46,435 bases of DNA, taken from positions 808,228 through 854,662 of the forward strand of contig NZ_NAPS01000002.1 in assembly GCF_004323185.1 (NCBI RefSeq). The letters are read 5' to 3'. The DNA is from Westiellopsis prolifica IICB1. GTDB lineage: Bacteria > Cyanobacteriota > Cyanobacteriia > Cyanobacteriales > Nostocaceae. Each line of letters starts with the position of its first letter. Position 1 is the first letter of the stretch. Both the position numbers and the translations under genes were made by a program. Below are positions 33,525-44,558 of this stretch, one piece after another. The notes under the pieces are model-generated. The model was not told the origin of the DNA, did not search any database, and saw only the letters and a list, made by a program, of their open reading frames with translations.

Positions 33525-34849
33525 TATTGCTTCACCATTCCTTCATAGCGCTGAGAGATTACATAAGTTTGGACTTGTTTAGCTGTATCAATCGCAACAC
33601 CCACTAGAATCAGCAGAGAGGTAGCACCCAATCCTCTAAAAGTCGGTACTCCTAAAGCTGTTTCTACAGCAGTGGGGATGATAGCAATCAAGCCTAAAAA
33701 GATAGCACCCAAAAAAGTCAGTCGATTCAAAACGCGCTCTATATACTCGCTAGTAGCTTTCCCCGGACGAATACCAGGAATACTAGAACCCATTTTTTTC
33801 AGGTTCTGTGCCACATCAACTGGGTTTACTATCAAAGAAGAATAGAAATAACTGAAAAAGACAATTGAAACTAGGTAAACAAGAGCGTATACCCAAGACT
33901 GAGAACCACCAGGGCTGAGATAGGTGTTGATGATATTTGCCAATTCGGGATTTTTGGTGAAATTGGCAACAAACAGTGGCAAACTCAAGATTGCAGCCGC
34001 AAAGATGATGGGCATAACTCCACCTTGATTCAGACGCAAGGGAAGATAGCTACGTTGTTCAGCAAAAATCCGCCGACCGACTTGACGACGAGCAGAAATA
34101 ATGGGAATGCGGCGAATTGCTTCTTGAACAAACACAATCCCAACAATAGTGAAGAGAAAAACTAGGACTAATACAATTACTGGGCCTACTCTTTCCCGAA
34201 CAATCTCTTGACCACTACCTTGAATATAAGCGATCGTATCGCTTAGAGATTTAGGCAGTGTTGCGACAATGTTGACAAAAATCAACAAAGATGCACCATT
34301 ACCAACACCACGCTCTGTAATCACTTCTGATGCCCACATGACGAACATTGAACCAGCTACAAGAGCAACAGCTGTTTCAATTACGAAAATCGGGCTAAAG
34401 CTTAAAGCAAAAGGTCTTAACCAAAATGCTGCTAAGAACACACTTTGTAAAATTCCCCAACCCAAAGCTACATAGCGCGTAATTTGGGAAATTCTCCGCC
34501 TTCCTGCTTCTCCCTCATTTTTTTGTAAGTTTTCTAAATATGGAATCGCAGCAGTGAGCAATTGGATAATAATCGAAGCATTAATATAAGGCAAAATGCC
34601 CAAGGCAAATACTCCCAATGCTGAAAGACCGCCTCCGGAGAAGATATCCAAAAAGCTGAATATTTGATTATTACCATTAATTGCAGCGGCAAACTGCTGT
34701 CGATCAATTCCTGGTATAGGTATATGTATACCTAGACGAATCAAAATCAGAATACCGATTGTGACAAGCAGCCGACCTCTTAGCCCTGCTGCTTGTGCCA
34801 TCTGCATAAAAGTTTCTTGAGCCGTTGGGGGTTTGTCTCGACTGATCAT
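33524..34849 (-). CDS. secY: Protein translocase subunit SecY
   Basis: This 441-aa protein has ten hydrophobic segments. It is the channel of the Sec translocon and works with SecE and SecG/SecA. Motifs I-P-I-P-G-I-D near the first plug and [11 protein letters not shown] in the fifth loop region are typical. It overlaps adk by one base and lies after rplO with a spacer of 195 bp. Confidence 0.97.
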   Translation of the reverse strand: MISRDKPPTAQETFMQMAQAAGLRGRLLVTIGILILIRLGIHIPIPGIDRQQFAAAINGNNQIFSFLDIFSGGGLSALGVFALGILPYINASIIIQLLTAAIPYLENLQKNEGEAGRRRISQITRYVALGWGILQSVFLAAFWLRPFALSFSPIFVIETAVALVAGSMFVMWASEVITERGVGNGASLLIFVNIVATLPKSLSDTIAYIQGSGQEIVRERVGPVIVLVLVFLFTIVGIVFVQEAIRRIPIISARRQVGRRIFAEQRSYLPLRLNQGGVMPIIFAAAILSLPLFVANFTKNPELANIINTYLSPGGSQSWVYALVYLVSIVFFSYFYSSLIVNPVDVAQNLKKMGSSIPGIRPGKATSEYIERVLNRLTFLGAIFLGLIAIIPTAVETALGVPTFRGLGATSLLILVGVAIDTAKQVQTYVISQRYEGMVKQ

Positions 34850-34990
34850 ATAGCGCTACCTTTGAAGAATGAAGCATGAAGTCAGAAGTGTGAAGAATAT
34901 CTAAGTGTGAAGCACGAAATTTGAAGTACTAAGTTTTTTATCCTTCATTCTTCATCCTACCCTGCACCGTCGGTGCGTAGATATGAAGTG
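34850..34990. repeat. rplO-secY spacer with inverted GAAGAATGAAG and GCACCG hairpin
   Basis: GAAGAATGAAG at 34864-34874 is exactly complementary to 34943-34953 (CTTCATTCTTC), bracketing degenerate TGAAG heptamers. A short GCACCG-T-CGGTGC hairpin follows near 34964-34977. No gene is seen. Confidence 0.6.
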
Positions 34991-35044
34991 GCTATAGAGT
35001 AGTGACTTGGTAAAAGTAGTTGCCTTAAAGGACGTCTACAGTCT

Positions 35045-35488
35045 TCATATCACCTCACAACTTCCGCCAGCTGCCTCAATTTTGCTACGAGCTGTACCTG
35101 TAAAAGCCGCCGCTTGTACTTTCAGCGGAACATTTAATTCCCCATTTCCCAAAATTTTCAATGGCCCCTTGGCAGCAGTAAGGATACCTGCTTCTTGTAA
35201 AGAGGTCAAAGTAACTTCTGTGTTAGCTGGAAGTGAGGCTAGCTTCTCTACATTAATCGTAGTGTAAACTTTACGGTTAATTAGGGGAAAGCCCTTGAGC
35301 TTGGGTATGCGACGGTACAATGGCTGTTGACCACCTTCAAAACCAGGTCTAGTACTGCTACCAGAGCGAGCTTTTTGACCCCGCATACCTTTACCGGCAC
35401 TTGCACCTTGACCAGCAGAAACGCCTCTACCTAAACGGCGACCGCGTTTTTTAGAGCCTTTTTGGGGCCGAACATCGTTGAGTCTCAT
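35045..35488 (-). CDS. rplO: 50S ribosomal protein L15
   Basis: The start is the ATG at 35488 ([11 protein letters not shown]), giving 147 aa; the upstream ATG at 35506 would add six hydrophobic residues not typical of L15. The basic region [15 protein letters not shown] and the [15 protein letters not shown] motif define L15. Confidence 0.96.
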   Translation of the reverse strand: MRLNDVRPQKGSKKRGRRLGRGVSAGQGASAGKGMRGQKARSGSSTRPGFEGGQQPLYRRIPKLKGFPLINRKVYTTINVEKLASLPANTEVTLTSLQEAGILTAAKGPLKILGNGELNVPLKVQAAAFTGTARSKIEAAGGSCEVI

Positions 35489-35506
35489 AAGCAATAAATT
35501 AAGCAA

Positions 35507-35579
35507 ATTTTGTCATTTGTCATTTGTCATTTGTCGTTTGTCATTTTTTCAGAACAAAGGACTAGGGACAAATGACTTT
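35507..35579. repeat. STRR TTTGTCA array
   Basis: TTTGTCATTTGTCATTTGTC-type heptamers lie in the rpsE-rplO spacer and end with the complement near rpsE (GGACAAATGAC). Confidence 0.7.
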
Positions 35580-36104
35580 TTAAATGTAAAGATTCTCCAG
35601 AGGAATACCCCTGTCTTCGGCTACTTCTGAGAAAGTGCGTAAAGCAGTGAGGGCATTTACGGCAGCTCTGGCATTATTCAGGGGATTGTTAGAACCAAGT
35701 TGTTTGGCTAAAACATTACGTACGCCTGCCAACTCTAGTACGGTACGAACCGCACCACCAGCAATTACACCAGTACCAGGAGCTGCTGGTCGCATCATTA
35801 CTTTTGCACCGCCGCCAGCACCATCAACGGGATGGGGGATGGAATTGGATTTCGTAATAGGAATGTCAATCAGATGTTTTTTTCCATCGGCTACACCTTT
35901 TTTCACCGCACCAATTACATCTGAAGCTTTACCTACTCCGACACCAACTTGACCGCGTTCATTACCAACAACGACGATCGCGCGGAAGCTGAGTTTTTTA
36001 CCACCTTTAACTACTTTACTAACCCGGCGGATCTGAATAACCCGTTCTTGCCAGTTAGTTTCTTCTTTTTTGACGCGGTTAGTTTTACGACGATTTGTTG
36101 CCAT
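35580..36104 (-). CDS. rpsE: 30S ribosomal protein S5
   Basis: This 174-aa protein has the double-stranded-RNA-like N-terminal domain [19 protein letters not shown] and the second domain with [19 protein letters not shown]5 is important for decoding fidelity. It lies in the normal rplR-rpsE-rplO order; rpmD (L30) is absent, as in other cyanobacteria. Confidence 0.98.
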   Translation of the reverse strand: MATNRRKTNRVKKEETNWQERVIQIRRVSKVVKGGKKLSFRAIVVVGNERGQVGVGVGKASDVIGAVKKGVADGKKHLIDIPITKSNSIPHPVDGAGGGAKVMMRPAAPGTGVIAGGAVRTVLELAGVRNVLAKQLGSNNPLNNARAAVNALTALRTFSEVAEDRGIPLENLYI

Positions 36105-36246
36105 GCTCGATAGTCCTTAGTCATTTGTCATTTGCCATTTGTCATTTGTCATTTGTCATTTGTTGGTAGTTGTGTGCAGCAAGTAACCACGAATTACTAA
36201 CTACTAACTACTCACCATTGACTAATGACCATTGACCAATGACAAA
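36105..36246. repeat. STRR TTTGTCA array in the rplR-rpsE spacer
   Basis: At least five direct copies of CATTTGT (36121-36165) are followed by ACTAACTACTAACTACT and complementary ATTGACCAATGACAAAT at 36227-36246. The two halves can pair. Confidence 0.75.
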
Positions 36247-36609
36247 TTAGAAATCTAACCCAGCTTCACGTGCTGCATCAGCGAGTGCTTTAATCCGGCC
36301 ATGGTAAAGATTACCACCGCGATCAAAAACTACTTTGGTTATACCTTTTTCTAACGCTCGTGCTGCGAGCAGTTTGCCAACTTCAGTTGAAGCTTTAGCG
36401 TTTCCTCCAGAAGTTAATTTAGATTTGAGTTCTGGTTCTACGGTGGACGCTGCTACCAGAGTGTGATGCTGAGTATCATCTATCACCTGAGCGTAGATAT
36501 GCTGATGTGAGCGAAATATAGCTAAACGTGGACGTTCTGGAGAACCGCTCACTTTTCCACGGATACGCCGATGGCGACGCTGTTTTGATTCTCTACGAGT
36601 AAGTTTCAT
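36247..36609 (-). CDS. rplR: 50S ribosomal protein L18
   Basis: This 120-aa protein starts [17 protein letters not shown] and has [20 protein letters not shown] and [18 protein letters not shown]18 binds 5S rRNA. It is 9 bp after rplF. Confidence 0.98.
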   Translation of the reverse strand: MKLTRRESKQRRHRRIRGKVSGSPERPRLAIFRSHQHIYAQVIDDTQHHTLVAASTVEPELKSKLTSGGNAKASTEVGKLLAARALEKGITKVVFDRGGNLYHGRIKALADAAREAGLDF

Positions 36610-36618
36610 GTTTACTTT

Positions 36619-37167
36619 TTACTTCTTACCACTCTTACCGGTCTTACCAGCTTTACGTCTAACTACTTCGCCAGCGTAGCGAATACCTTTACCTTTGTAA
36701 GGTTCTGGTGGACGAACAGCACGAATTTTTGCTGCTGTGTTACCTACGACTTCTTTGTCGTAACCACTGACAATGACGTTAGTATTATTTTCAACCGCAA
36801 ATTGAACTCCCTCTGGTGGCACAATTTGTACTTGGTGACTGTAACCCATATTCATCACTAGGTTACGACCTTGTACTTGCGCCCGATAACCAACCCCTTG
36901 GATTTCCAAACGGCGTTCAAATCCTTTGGAAACTCCTTCAACCATATTGGAAACCAAGGTGCGGAATAAGCCATGTAACTGGCGAGAGACGCGTGACTCA
37001 TCCCGGCGATTGACTGTGAGTATTTCCCCTTCTTGGGACAAAATCACATTAGCGGGAAGTTCGCGCGAAAGCTCACCTTTTGGACCTTTGACAACGACCT
37101 TGGTGTTATCAAATGTTACTTGTACTTTTGCGGGAACTGTAATTGGGCGTTTACCAATTCGAGACAT
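36619..37167 (-). CDS. rplF: 50S ribosomal protein L6
   Basis: This 182-aa protein starts [12 protein letters not shown] and ends with [11 protein letters not shown], then [14 protein letters not shown]. Both fold domains are complete. It binds 23S rRNA near the factor-binding region. It is followed at once by rplR. Confidence 0.98.
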   Translation of the reverse strand: MSRIGKRPITVPAKVQVTFDNTKVVVKGPKGELSRELPANVILSQEGEILTVNRRDESRVSRQLHGLFRTLVSNMVEGVSKGFERRLEIQGVGYRAQVQGRNLVMNMGYSHQVQIVPPEGVQFAVENNTNVIVSGYDKEVVGNTAAKIRAVRPPEPYKGKGIRYAGEVVRRKAGKTGKSGKK

Positions 37168-37260
37168 AATTATTTATCCTTTGTCCTTTGTCCTTTGTCC
37201 TTTGTTATTTGTCCTTTGTCTTTAAATCATGACAAATGACAAATGACACTTGACCAATGA
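37168..37260. repeat. STRR array CCTTTGT and complementary GACAAAT
   Basis: Four tandem CCTTTGT units (37177-37204 region) face ACAAATGACAAATGACA and CCAATGAC further along (37230-37260). The complementary halves could form a hairpin in the rpsH-rplF spacer. Confidence 0.75.
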
Positions 37261-37662
37261 CTACCAAACGTAGCAAAGTACTTCACCACCCAAGTTTTGA
37301 CGCCGTGCTTCCCTGTCGGTCATGATGCCACTAGATGTAGAAATAATGGCAATACCAATGCCACCTAATACCCGTGGTAATTCTTTTTTATTGGAGTAAA
37401 CGCGCAAACCTGGTTTACTAACCCGTTTAAGGGTGGTAATAATAGGTTGACGATTTTTACCTTTATATTTAAGTGAAATTACCAAGTTTCGTTTGATTCC
37501 TTCTCCGACATCTTCGTATTCACTGATGTAGCCTTCTTCTTGAAGTACTTTAGCGATACTACGGGTCATTTTTGTGGATGGCACTTGTGTAGTTTGATGC
37601 CGCGCTAAAGTGGCATTACGAATGCGCGTCAGCATGTCAGAAATAGTGTCGTTAGTCGCCAT
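37261..37662 (-). CDS. rpsH: 30S ribosomal protein S8
   Basis: This 133-aa protein has [13 protein letters not shown] and the end [26 protein letters not shown], diagnostic for S8. In enterobacteria S8 regulates its own operon; whether that holds here is not known. It is 21 bp after rplE. Confidence 0.98.
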   Translation of the reverse strand: MATNDTISDMLTRIRNATLARHQTTQVPSTKMTRSIAKVLQEEGYISEYEDVGEGIKRNLVISLKYKGKNRQPIITTLKRVSKPGLRVYSNKKELPRVLGGIGIAIISTSSGIMTDREARRQNLGGEVLCYVW

Positions 37663-37683
37663 CGTCTCCTCGTTTAATTGAAC

Positions 37684-38229
37684 TTATTGTTCCCGGAAGG
37701 GCATTCCCATTTCTTTTAATAAGGCACGACCTTCTTCATCAGTCTTAGCTGTGGTGATGATGGAAATATCCATCCCGCGAATTTGGTCAATGCTGTCGTA
37801 CTCGACTTCTGGAAAAATCAACTGTTCTCTAACCCCAAGGGTATAGTTACCACGGCCATCGAAGCTTTTGGGACTGATACCACGAAAGTCGCGAATTCTA
37901 GGCAGAGTCAAGTTGATTAATCGGTCGAGAAAGGCATACATCCGTTCGCCTCTGAGAGTAACCATGATCCCAACGGGCATACCTTGACGGATTTTAAATC
38001 CTGCGATCGCTTTTTTTGCTCTTGTCACTACAGGTTTTTGCCCCGTGATCAAAGCAATTTCACTTAAAGACGCTTCCAGGGCTTTTGCATTTTGAGCTGC
38101 TTCTCCTAATCCCCGGTTGACAGTTACTTTCACCAATTTTGGTACTTGATGAACGTTGGTGTATCCAAACTGTTTGGTGAGATTGGAGACTATTGTTTCT
38201 TGGTATAAACTTTTAAGTCTTGTTGCCAT
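37684..38229 (-). CDS. rplE: 50S ribosomal protein L5
   Basis: I choose the ATG at 38229 ([14 protein letters not shown]), 181 aa, matching the family; the upstream ATG at 38280 adds 17 residues rich in Gln that are not typical. [14 protein letters not shown], then [12 protein letters not shown] and Q-L-I-F-P-E-V are typical. L5 binds 5S rRNA and touches the P-site tRNA. Confidence 0.95.
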   Translation of the reverse strand: MATRLKSLYQETIVSNLTKQFGYTNVHQVPKLVKVTVNRGLGEAAQNAKALEASLSEIALITGQKPVVTRAKKAIAGFKIRQGMPVGIMVTLRGERMYAFLDRLINLTLPRIRDFRGISPKSFDGRGNYTLGVREQLIFPEVEYDSIDQIRGMDISIITTAKTDEEGRALLKEMGMPFREQ

Positions 38230-38280
38230 AGTCTTTTGTTCTGGTTGTCCCTGGGCTTGGTCAGGGAATACTTTTGTCAT

Positions 38281-38417
38281 TATGTCTTACCTTTCGGGTA
38301 GACACGGAGTGGCTACTTGTACGCCTGTCGCTAACGCGCCTACGAAAGATAGCCGCTAAAGCGTCTATGTCATTTGTCATTTGTTTGAACTCATGACCAA
38401 TGACTAATGAGCAATAA
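38281..38417. repeat. Short GC-rich repeat plus STRR heptamers
   Basis: TACGCCTGTCGCTAACGCGCC lies near 38319-38340, similar in style to repeats at 1,100-1,200. TTTGTCA heptamers follow. There is no gene. Confidence 0.6.
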
Positions 38418-38768
38418 CTATTTATCAATAATTTCGCCTGTTTTCTTGAGCATCCGTACCTTCTTACCGTCATCGGTAAAGCTGTAGCAGATGCGACTGG
38501 CGACGTTCTGCTTAGTCGAGTAGAGCATGACGTTGGAACTGTGGATTGGGTATTCCTGGGTAACAATGCGCCCAGATTCACCTTCCGCTTGGGGTTTGAC
38601 GTGCTTGGTTTTGATATTGACGCCTTTGACAACGACTTTGCTTTCTTGAGGTAAAGCTTTGATAATCTCGCCAACTTTGCCTTTGTCTTTTCCAGTAATT
38701 ATCTGGACGGTATCCCCAGCTTTGACATGCATTTTATAGAACTTTGGCTTTTCTTTTTTGCTTGCCAT
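38418..38768 (-). CDS. rplX: 50S ribosomal protein L24
   Basis: This 116-aa protein has the KOW motif [16 protein letters not shown] and N-I-K-T-K-H-V-K-P. It starts assembly of the 50S subunit. Its first base overlaps the rplN stop by one nucleotide (38768), so the two are coupled. Confidence 0.98.
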   Translation of the reverse strand: MASKKEKPKFYKMHVKAGDTVQIITGKDKGKVGEIIKALPQESKVVVKGVNIKTKHVKPQAEGESGRIVTQEYPIHSSNVMLYSTKQNVASRICYSFTDDGKKVRMLKKTGEIIDK

Positions 38769-39136
38769 TACAGCACCTCCGGAGCCAAAGAAACGATTTT
38801 AGTAAAGTTTTTATCACGCAGTTCGCGAGCAACGGGGCCAAAGACGCGAGTTCCTTTTGGGTTGCCGTCTTTGTTAATAATCACTGCGGCGTTGTCGTCA
38901 AAACGGATACTCATACCACTATCACGATTAATATTGTGGCGGGTACGAACAATCACTGCTTCTACGACATCTGATTTTTTGATAGCCATGTTTGGCTGGG
39001 CATCTTTAACAACAGCAATAATTCTATCGCCCACAAAACCGTAGCGACAGTTACCTGCTCCTAACACACGAATACACATGAGTTTACGAGCGCCGCTGTT
39101 GTCTGCAACATTAAGGTAACTTTGGGGTTGGATCAC
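38768..39136 (-). CDS. rplN: 50S ribosomal protein L14
   Basis: I choose the GTG at 39136 (reads [17 protein letters not shown] after the start), 122 aa, the universal length, with GGAG eight bases upstream. The upstream ATG at 39217 runs through repeat [16 protein letters not shown] and G-P-V-A-R-E-L-R define L14. Confidence 0.96.
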   Translation of the reverse strand: MIQPQSYLNVADNSGARKLMCIRVLGAGNCRYGFVGDRIIAVVKDAQPNMAIKKSDVVEAVIVRTRHNINRDSGMSIRFDDNAAVIINKDGNPKGTRVFGPVARELRDKNFTKIVSLAPEVL

Positions 39137-39237
39137 AATAATTCTCCTTGTGGTTGGTAATTGTAAATTGGTAATTGTAAGGTGGTAATTGCTAATCGCT
39201 TTTAACCCATTACCCATTACCTATTACCCATTACCCA
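39137..39237. repeat. TTGGTAATTG heptamer/octamer array
   Basis: Three to four GGTAATTGTAA-type units lie upstream of rplN, with CCCATTACCCATTAC repeats at 39207-39237. They are complementary in part. There is no gene. Confidence 0.65.
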
Positions 39238-39486
39238 TTAAGTGTTTTTTGTAGTCAGAATTTCTGCGACTTGCCAGCGCTTGGTTTTGCTCAGGGGTCT
39301 AGTTTCTTGAATACGGACGCGATCGCCGATTTTACAGCGATTTTCTTCGTCATGAGCCTTATAACGGCGGGTATTGACCACAATTTTGCCGTACTTGGGA
39401 TGAGGAGCGCGGTTTTCAATAGCGACTACAACTGTTTTTTGCATTTTGTCGCTTACTACCAAGCCAATTCGTTCTTTAACTGCCAT
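39238..39486 (-). CDS. rpsQ: 30S ribosomal protein S17
   Basis: This 82-aa protein has [18 protein letters not shown] and the [18 protein letters not shown] signature. S17 is a primary rRNA-binding protein. It lies 6 bp after rpmC. Confidence 0.98.
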   Translation of the reverse strand: MAVKERIGLVVSDKMQKTVVVAIENRAPHPKYGKIVVNTRRYKAHDEENRCKIGDRVRIQETRPLSKTKRWQVAEILTTKNT

Positions 39487-39492
39487 AATCTC

Positions 39493-39720
39493 CTACTCTT
39501 GTTTTTCTGTGGCTTGACTGGCGGCCCGTTGGCGCTCTGATTCCACCGTTAGCAATTGGGCTAGGCGGTGTCGAGCATGTCGGAACTGGTGTGGTTTTTC
39601 TAGCTGTCTAGTTGCTTTTTGCAAGCGCAACTGAAATAACTGTTTTTTGACAGCAAGAATTTCCTCAGCCAGTTTTTCGTCACTTAATTCTCTTGCTTCC
39701 GAAATTTTGGGAAGAGGCAT
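39493..39720 (-). CDS. rpmC: 50S ribosomal protein L29
   Basis: This 75-aa protein starts [21 protein letters not shown], with [20 protein letters not shown]29 lies at the exit tunnel. It is 3 bp after rplP. Confidence 0.97.
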   Translation of the reverse strand: MPLPKISEARELSDEKLAEEILAVKKQLFQLRLQKATRQLEKPHQFRHARHRLAQLLTVESERQRAASQATEKQE

Positions 39721-39723
39721 AAC

Positions 39724-40155
39724 CTACTCCTGCTCCTGTGGCTCTATTTCAGAGCGTGAAATGAACTTAGTTTTAATTGGTAGCTTGTATGCAGCTAAAC
39801 GCATTGCTTCGCGGGCGGTAGCTTCAGGTACACCAGCAATTTCAAACAAAATCCGTCCTGGCTTGACTACTGCTACCCAATATTCGGGAGAACCTTTACC
39901 GGAACCCATCCGTGTTTCCGCGGCTCGCATTGTTACAGGCTTGTCGGGGAAAATACGAATCCATATTTTCCCACCCCGACGGATGTAACGGGTCATGGCT
40001 CGACGAGATGCTTCGATTTGGCGAGCGGTGATCCAAGCGGGTTCTTGAGCTTGGAGAGCAAAATCACCAAAGTTCAGGGAACTGCCAGCAGTAGCTAGAC
40101 CTTTCATGCGTCCGCGCTGCTGTTTGCGGAATTTCGTTCTTCTTGGACTTAACAT
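39724..40155 (-). CDS. rplP: 50S ribosomal protein L16
   Basis: This 143-aa protein starts [19 protein letters not shown] and has [16 protein letters not shown] and [16 protein letters not shown]16 lies near the A site. It is complete. Confidence 0.98.
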   Translation of the reverse strand: MLSPRRTKFRKQQRGRMKGLATAGSSLNFGDFALQAQEPAWITARQIEASRRAMTRYIRRGGKIWIRIFPDKPVTMRAAETRMGSGKGSPEYWVAVVKPGRILFEIAGVPEATAREAMRLAAYKLPIKTKFISRSEIEPQEQE

Positions 40156-40263
40156 GGTTTGTCATTTGTCATTGGTCGTTTGTCATTTGTCATTGGTCAA
40201 GACTCATTCACTAATGACTCTTGTACAGACGCGAGGAACATCGCGTCTACTAATGACTAATAA
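40156..40263. repeat. STRR array plus ACGCGA hairpin, second copy
   Basis: TTTGTCATTTGTC and TTTGTCATTGGTC units are followed by the hairpin ACAGACGCGA..TCGCGTCT (40213-40238), then by TAATGACTAATAA. The design is the same as in 28464-28597, with the loop sequence reversed. Confidence 0.7.
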
Positions 40264-41016
40264 CTATCCTTCGTTAGAGCGGTCTTCAAATTGCTGACGA
40301 CGACGTTGTTGACGGCGACGTGGTTCACGCTCCCGTGTTGATGGTGGGGGAGGTGTTTCTTCTTGTCCAGGAATAATTTCTCCCTTGAAGATCCAGACTT
40401 TGATACCGAGAATTCCGTAGATGGTTTTTGCTGTGCAGTAAGAGTAGTCAATGTCAGCTCTTAGGGTATGTAGAGGAACTCGACCTTCGCGAGTCCACTC
40501 TGTGCGAGCAATTTCTGCACCGTTGAGACGACCACTAACTTGGACTTTGATACCTTGTACACCTGCACGTTGGGCGCGTTGAATTGCTTGACGTACAACC
40601 CGACGGAAGGAAACACGGCGTTCTAGCTGTTGAGCGATGTATTCAGCAATTAGGTAAGCATCAGCATCAACACGTTGTACTTCTACAACGTTGATGCGGA
40701 TTTGACGATTGCTACCCAACAGTTCTTGAAGTCCGCTACGTAATGAATCAATACCTTGTCCACCGCGACCGACAACTACACCTGGGCGTGCTGTGCGTAC
40801 TTCAAGATCAATTTGATCGGCTTTACGCTCAATCCGGACTTCGGAAATTCCTGCATTATTCTGAGCGTATCTACCCAGTTTTTCTTCAATGAAGTTACGA
40901 AGTTTGTGGTCTTCTTGTAAGAGTTCTGGATAGCGACTAGGGTCTGCAAACCAACGAGATTGATGCTCTTGGGTAATTCCTAGACGAAAACCAATTGGAT
41001 GTATTTTCTGTCCCAC
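40264..41016 (-). CDS. rpsC: 30S ribosomal protein S3
   Basis: This 250-aa protein starts [14 protein letters not shown] and has the KH-type [12 protein letters not shown] and the S3 domain [13 protein letters not shown]. The C-terminal tail is Arg/Gln-rich ([10 protein letters not shown]). It helps unwind mRNA at the entry site. Confidence 0.98.
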   Translation of the reverse strand: MGQKIHPIGFRLGITQEHQSRWFADPSRYPELLQEDHKLRNFIEEKLGRYAQNNAGISEVRIERKADQIDLEVRTARPGVVVGRGGQGIDSLRSGLQELLGSNRQIRINVVEVQRVDADAYLIAEYIAQQLERRVSFRRVVRQAIQRAQRAGVQGIKVQVSGRLNGAEIARTEWTREGRVPLHTLRADIDYSYCTAKTIYGILGIKVWIFKGEIIPGQEETPPPPSTREREPRRRQQRRRQQFEDRSNEG

Positions 41017-41064
41017 AAATGCTTTCCTCTAAAATTTCTGGCTTTAAGCTGTCGGTGTCAGCAC

Positions 41065-41427
41065 TTATTTTGCTGAGGCTCCAGGAGCAACAGCAACTGT
41101 AATATGACATGTTGGTTTGCGAATCTGGTACGCTCGACCTTGCGCCCTTGGTTGAAACCGTTTTAGTACTGGCCCTTGATCTGCATAGGCCTTAGTAATC
41201 ACTAGATCAGCTCTGTCAAATCCTTCATTATGCTCTGCATTAGCAGCAGCGCTTCTGAGAACCTTTAATATTGGTTCACAAGCACGATAGGGCATAAATT
41301 CCAGAATGATCAGTGCTTCTCGATAAGACCGCCCACGAATTTGATCGAGTACGCGACGCACTTTATAAGGAGACATGCGTATGTAACGGGCGATCGCTTT
41401 TACTTCATTAGTAGTATCAACATCCAT
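41065..41427 (-). CDS. rplV: 50S ribosomal protein L22
   Basis: The start is the ATG at 41427 ([17 protein letters not shown]), with GGAG six bases upstream; the ATG at 41439 would add four residues. The body, [19 protein letters not shown] and the end H-I-T-V-A-V, is standard for L22, which lines the exit tunnel. Confidence 0.96.
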   Translation of the reverse strand: MDVDTTNEVKAIARYIRMSPYKVRRVLDQIRGRSYREALIILEFMPYRACEPILKVLRSAAANAEHNEGFDRADLVITKAYADQGPVLKRFQPRAQGRAYQIRKPTCHITVAVAPGASAK

Positions 41428-41439
41428 AGTTTTCTCCAT

Positions 41440-41517
41440 TTGTCAATAGTCAATAGTCAATGGTCAATAGTCAATAGTCATGTTCTTTACTATGGACTAT
41501 TGACTTTGGACTAATGA
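41440..41517. repeat. STRR CAATAGT array
   Basis: About six tandem CAATAGT/CAATGGT heptamers are followed by the complementary ACTATTGACTTTGG near rpsS. A hairpin can form between rplV and rpsS. Confidence 0.75.
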
Positions 41518-41793
41518 CTACCTACCTGCTTTTTTATCTTTGGAATGACCTCTAAAAGTGCGTGTGGGAGCAAATTCGCCCAGCTTATGTCCCACCATTT
41601 GGTCGCTGATGAAAACGGGTACATGCTGCCGTCCGTTATGAACGGCGATGGTATGACCAACCATTTCTGGCAGAATTGTGGAAGCTCGTGACCAGGTTTT
41701 GATCACTTCTTTTCGATTGCTATCGTTAAGCTTTTCAATTTTGCTTAACAAATGATCTGCGACGAAAGGACCTTTTTTAAGAGAACGACCCAT
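41518..41793 (-). CDS. rpsS: 30S ribosomal protein S19
   Basis: This 91-aa protein starts [16 protein letters not shown] and has [17 protein letters not shown] and the end [10 protein letters not shown]. It forms the head of the small subunit with S13. Confidence 0.98.
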   Translation of the reverse strand: MGRSLKKGPFVADHLLSKIEKLNDSNRKEVIKTWSRASTILPEMVGHTIAVHNGRQHVPVFISDQMVGHKLGEFAPTRTFRGHSKDKKAGR

Positions 41794-41823
41794 AATTCGA
41801 TTTTGGATTTTGGATTTTGGATT

Positions 41824-42687
41824 TTATGATTCACGACCACCGCGTCCGCGTTTAGAAGATTTACGGCGACGACGTACAATCAATTTGCTACTTGGTTTTT
41901 TGGGTTTACGTGTCTTCAGACCCAATGCTGGTTTACCCCAAGGAGTAACAGGTCCAGAGCGACCGATGGGAGCGCGACCTTCACCACCACCATGTGGGTG
42001 ATCAACTGGGTTCATGACGCTACCTCTAACATGGGGACGGCGGCCTTTCCAGCGATTTCTACCTGCTTTACCTGCACTCAAGTTTCTGGCATCTACGTTA
42101 CCCACTTGCCCAATGGTGGCATAGCATTCCCGGCGGATCATGCGGACTTCTCCTGAAGGTAACTTCAGGGAGACATAATTACCTTCTTTGGCTACGACTT
42201 GGGCGGTTGCTCCAGCAGAGCGAACGATTTGACCACCTTTACCAGGAGTTAACTCAACGTTGTGAACAGTTGTACCCAAGGGAATATTTGACAAAGGTAG
42301 GGCGTTGCCATCTTCAATGGGAGCATTGACACCAGCAATGACTGTTGTGCCAACTTTTAAACCGTTGGGTTGGAGAATATAACGCTTTTCGCCGTCTTGA
42401 TACTGCAAAAGCGCGATGCGGGCGTTACGGTTGGGATCGTATTCAATGGCGATGACTTCTGCGGGAATATCACGTTTATTACGTTTGAAGTCGATGATGC
42501 GGTAAAGCCGCTTGTGTCCGCCCCCCCGAAAGCGGCTGGTTATCCGCCCTTGGTTATTGCGACCTTTGGCACGATGTACAAATTTAGTTAAAGACTTTTC
42601 TGGCTCAGTTTTAGTAATTTCTGCAAAGTCGGAAATCGTGACCTGGCGAGTACTGGGGGTATAAGGGCGATAAGAACGAGTACCCAT
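41824..42687 (-). CDS. rplB: 50S ribosomal protein L2
   Basis: I start at the ATG at 42687 ([14 protein letters not shown]), 287 aa; the upstream start at 42747 would translate repeat [14 protein letters not shown] and [12 protein letters not shown] are the L2 signatures; this protein is central to peptidyl transfer. The C-terminal tail is Arg-rich. Confidence 0.97.
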   Translation of the reverse strand: MGTRSYRPYTPSTRQVTISDFAEITKTEPEKSLTKFVHRAKGRNNQGRITSRFRGGGHKRLYRIIDFKRNKRDIPAEVIAIEYDPNRNARIALLQYQDGEKRYILQPNGLKVGTTVIAGVNAPIEDGNALPLSNIPLGTTVHNVELTPGKGGQIVRSAGATAQVVAKEGNYVSLKLPSGEVRMIRRECYATIGQVGNVDARNLSAGKAGRNRWKGRRPHVRGSVMNPVDHPHGGGEGRAPIGRSGPVTPWGKPALGLKTRKPKKPSSKLIVRRRRKSSKRGRGGRES

Positions 42688-42892
42688 AATTTCAATTTTG
42701 GATTTTGGATTTTGCGAAAAGTTTGAGCGGAGGTTTCCTCCGATCAAAGCTTTTAAAGACGGATTTTGGATTTAGAATCTTTGATTTTGGATTTTAATTT
42801 CGGAATTTAATGAGTACCAGTTCAATTACAACAATCTTTGTCACCCACTAATAACCCTTAATCTAAAATCCAAAATCTAAAATCTAAAATTC
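42688..42892. repeat. rplW-rplB spacer with GGATTTTGG heptamers
   Basis: TTTTGGATTTTGGATTTTG-type units and a matching ATCTAAAATCCAAAATC block (about 42861-42885) lie between rplW and rplB. They are complementary. There is no gene. Confidence 0.7.
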
Positions 42893-43207
42893 TTAGACTT
42901 CAGGGAATAGAATTTGTCTGATCTTGTTCTCGTCCCCTGTCGCCACTGTGACAATGGCTCGCTTGTATTGGGGCTTGAAACCAATAAATCTTCCGACGCG
43001 ACGCTTTTTGCGGGGACGATTACAGGTATTAACTTGTACGACTTTGACATCAAACAGACTTTCGATCGCTGCTTTGATTTCTGGTTTAGTCGCTTTGGGA
43101 GAGACTTCAAAAGTATACTTATTTTGCTCCATGAGTATGGTCGCCTTTTCAGTCACAATGGGGCGACGCACTAGATCAGGGAGTTTGCGGGGGTCGAAGT
43201 TAGGCAC
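42893..43207 (-). CDS. rplW: 50S ribosomal protein L23
   Basis: This 104-aa protein has [27 protein letters not shown] and [11 protein letters not shown]. It is at the exit tunnel, contacted by SRP and trigger factor. The start overlaps the rplD stop by 8 bp. Confidence 0.98.
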   Translation of the reverse strand: MPNFDPRKLPDLVRRPIVTEKATILMEQNKYTFEVSPKATKPEIKAAIESLFDVKVVQVNTCNRPRKKRRVGRFIGFKPQYKRAIVTVATGDENKIRQILFPEV

Positions 43208-43832
43208 TGTAGACCTCCTGAATTTTTTCTAGGGCTGATGCGGTAAGGACGATTTTGTCTGCGTGGAGTAAATCGTAAACGTTGAGGTTATCAGCAGCGA
43301 TGAGTTTGAGATTCTCAACGTTACGGGCTGACAAAATTACGTTGTCGCTTTTCTCGGACAATATCAACAGTGTCTTACTTTCTGGCTCGACACCCCAACG
43401 GGCGATCGCTGATACTAATTCTTTAGTCTTGGGACGCTGTAGCTGTTCGCTAAATTCTTCTACCACAATTAAGTCATCAACGCGACCAGCAAATGCTGTC
43501 CGCAGTGCCAACTTCCGCTCTTTGCGGTTCATCTTAATTTCATAGTCTCTGGGTTTGGGACCAAAGATGACACCGCCACCACGCCACAGTGGAGAACGAA
43601 TAGATCCTGCACGCGCTCGACCAGTACCTTTTTGCCGCCAAGGTTTGCGACCACCACCTCTGACTTCAGAGCGGGTTTTGGCGCTAGCTGTCCCTTGACG
43701 AGCATTAGCCATTTGTCTAATCAAGGCTCTATGCACAACATGAGCCGCCGTTTTTTCTTTGGCAACTTGCAAGTCAAAGCTTTTTTGCCCGACTTGTTCT
43801 CCCTGCCAATTTTTGACTACACATTCAAACAT
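43200..43832 (-). CDS. rplD: 50S ribosomal protein L4
   Basis: This 210-aa protein starts [15 protein letters not shown] and carries [19 protein letters not shown] and [10 protein letters not shown]. It lines the exit tunnel. Autoregulation by L4 is known in enterobacteria; here no such evidence is available. Confidence 0.97.
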   Translation of the reverse strand: MFECVVKNWQGEQVGQKSFDLQVAKEKTAAHVVHRALIRQMANARQGTASAKTRSEVRGGGRKPWRQKGTGRARAGSIRSPLWRGGGVIFGPKPRDYEIKMNRKERKLALRTAFAGRVDDLIVVEEFSEQLQRPKTKELVSAIARWGVEPESKTLLILSEKSDNVILSARNVENLKLIAADNLNVYDLLHADKIVLTASALEKIQEVYSA

Positions 43833-43925
43833 TTTTCATGTCCTTTGTTTTCTGTCATTTGTCATTTGCTCAAAGTCAACATTTTCATCACTATTGACAA
43901 TTGACCATTGACTATTGACTATTGA
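43833..43925. repeat. STRR TCATTTG/TTGACTA heptamers
   Basis: TCATTTGTCATTTG is followed by ATTGACCATTGACTATTGACTATTGACT near rplC. The arrays face each other as complements. No gene. Confidence 0.7.
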
Positions 43926-44558
43926 CTAACCAACTACCTTGGCAGGCACAATATTTACCAAAGACCCAGGTTTCCCAGGAACAGCGCCCTTGATGAGCAA
44001 TAAGTTGCGGTCTGAGTCTACTCGCACTACAGTGAGTTTCTTGATTGTGGTGCGGCTACCTCCTAAACGTCCTGGCGCCCGTTTACCTGGATAAACACGA
44101 CCGGGGGTTGTACCAGCACCGGTAGAACCAGGCGCTCTATGGTTTTTGGAACCGTGCGACATCGGCCCACGAGCGAAGTTATTGCGTTTTTGGTTACCTG
44201 CAAAACCACGACCGATGCTTGTACCTATGACATCTACTTGTTGACCTGCGCTAAAAATATCTGCTTTAATCTCTTGACCCAGGGTATACTCACCAGAATT
44301 ATCAATGCGATACTCATTTAAATGACGCACTGCTGGGGCTGAGGACTTCGCTAGATGACCTAACAATGGTTTATTCAGCGCTTTTGGCTTAACTTCGCCA
44401 TAGCCTACTTGGATGGCGGAGTAACCGTCGGTCTGTTTTGTTTTAACTTGAGTCACTGTACATGGTCCCGCCTGAATGACTGTTACAGGAATAGCTACTC
44501 CTGCTTCGTCAAAAATTTGGGTCATGCCCAGTTTGGTGCCGAGAATACCTACAGACAC
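43926..44558 (-). CDS. rplC: 50S ribosomal protein L3
   Basis: This 210-aa protein starts at a GTG (reads [19 protein letters not shown]) with AAGGAGAG at ribosome distance. Normal motifs are [20 protein letters not shown] and P-G-R-V-Y-P-G-K. It is the first gene of the minus-strand cluster. rpsJ, rpsL, rpsG and the elongation factors are not here. Confidence 0.97.
   Translation of the reverse strand: MSVGILGTKLGMTQIFDEAGVAIPVTVIQAGPCTVTQVKTKQTDGYSAIQVGYGEVKPKALNKPLLGHLAKSSAPAVRHLNEYRIDNSGEYTLGQEIKADIFSAGQQVDVIGTSIGRGFAGNQKRNNFARGPMSHGSKNHRAPGSTGAGTTPGRVYPGKRAPGRLGGSRTTIKKLTVVRVDSDRNLLLIKGAVPGKPGSLVNIVPAKVVG

Noticed and set aside
38261-38674. 137-aa minus-strand ORF overlapping rplX
   Set aside because: It is a shifted frame of rplX continued into repeats, rich in Ser/Lys with no domain.
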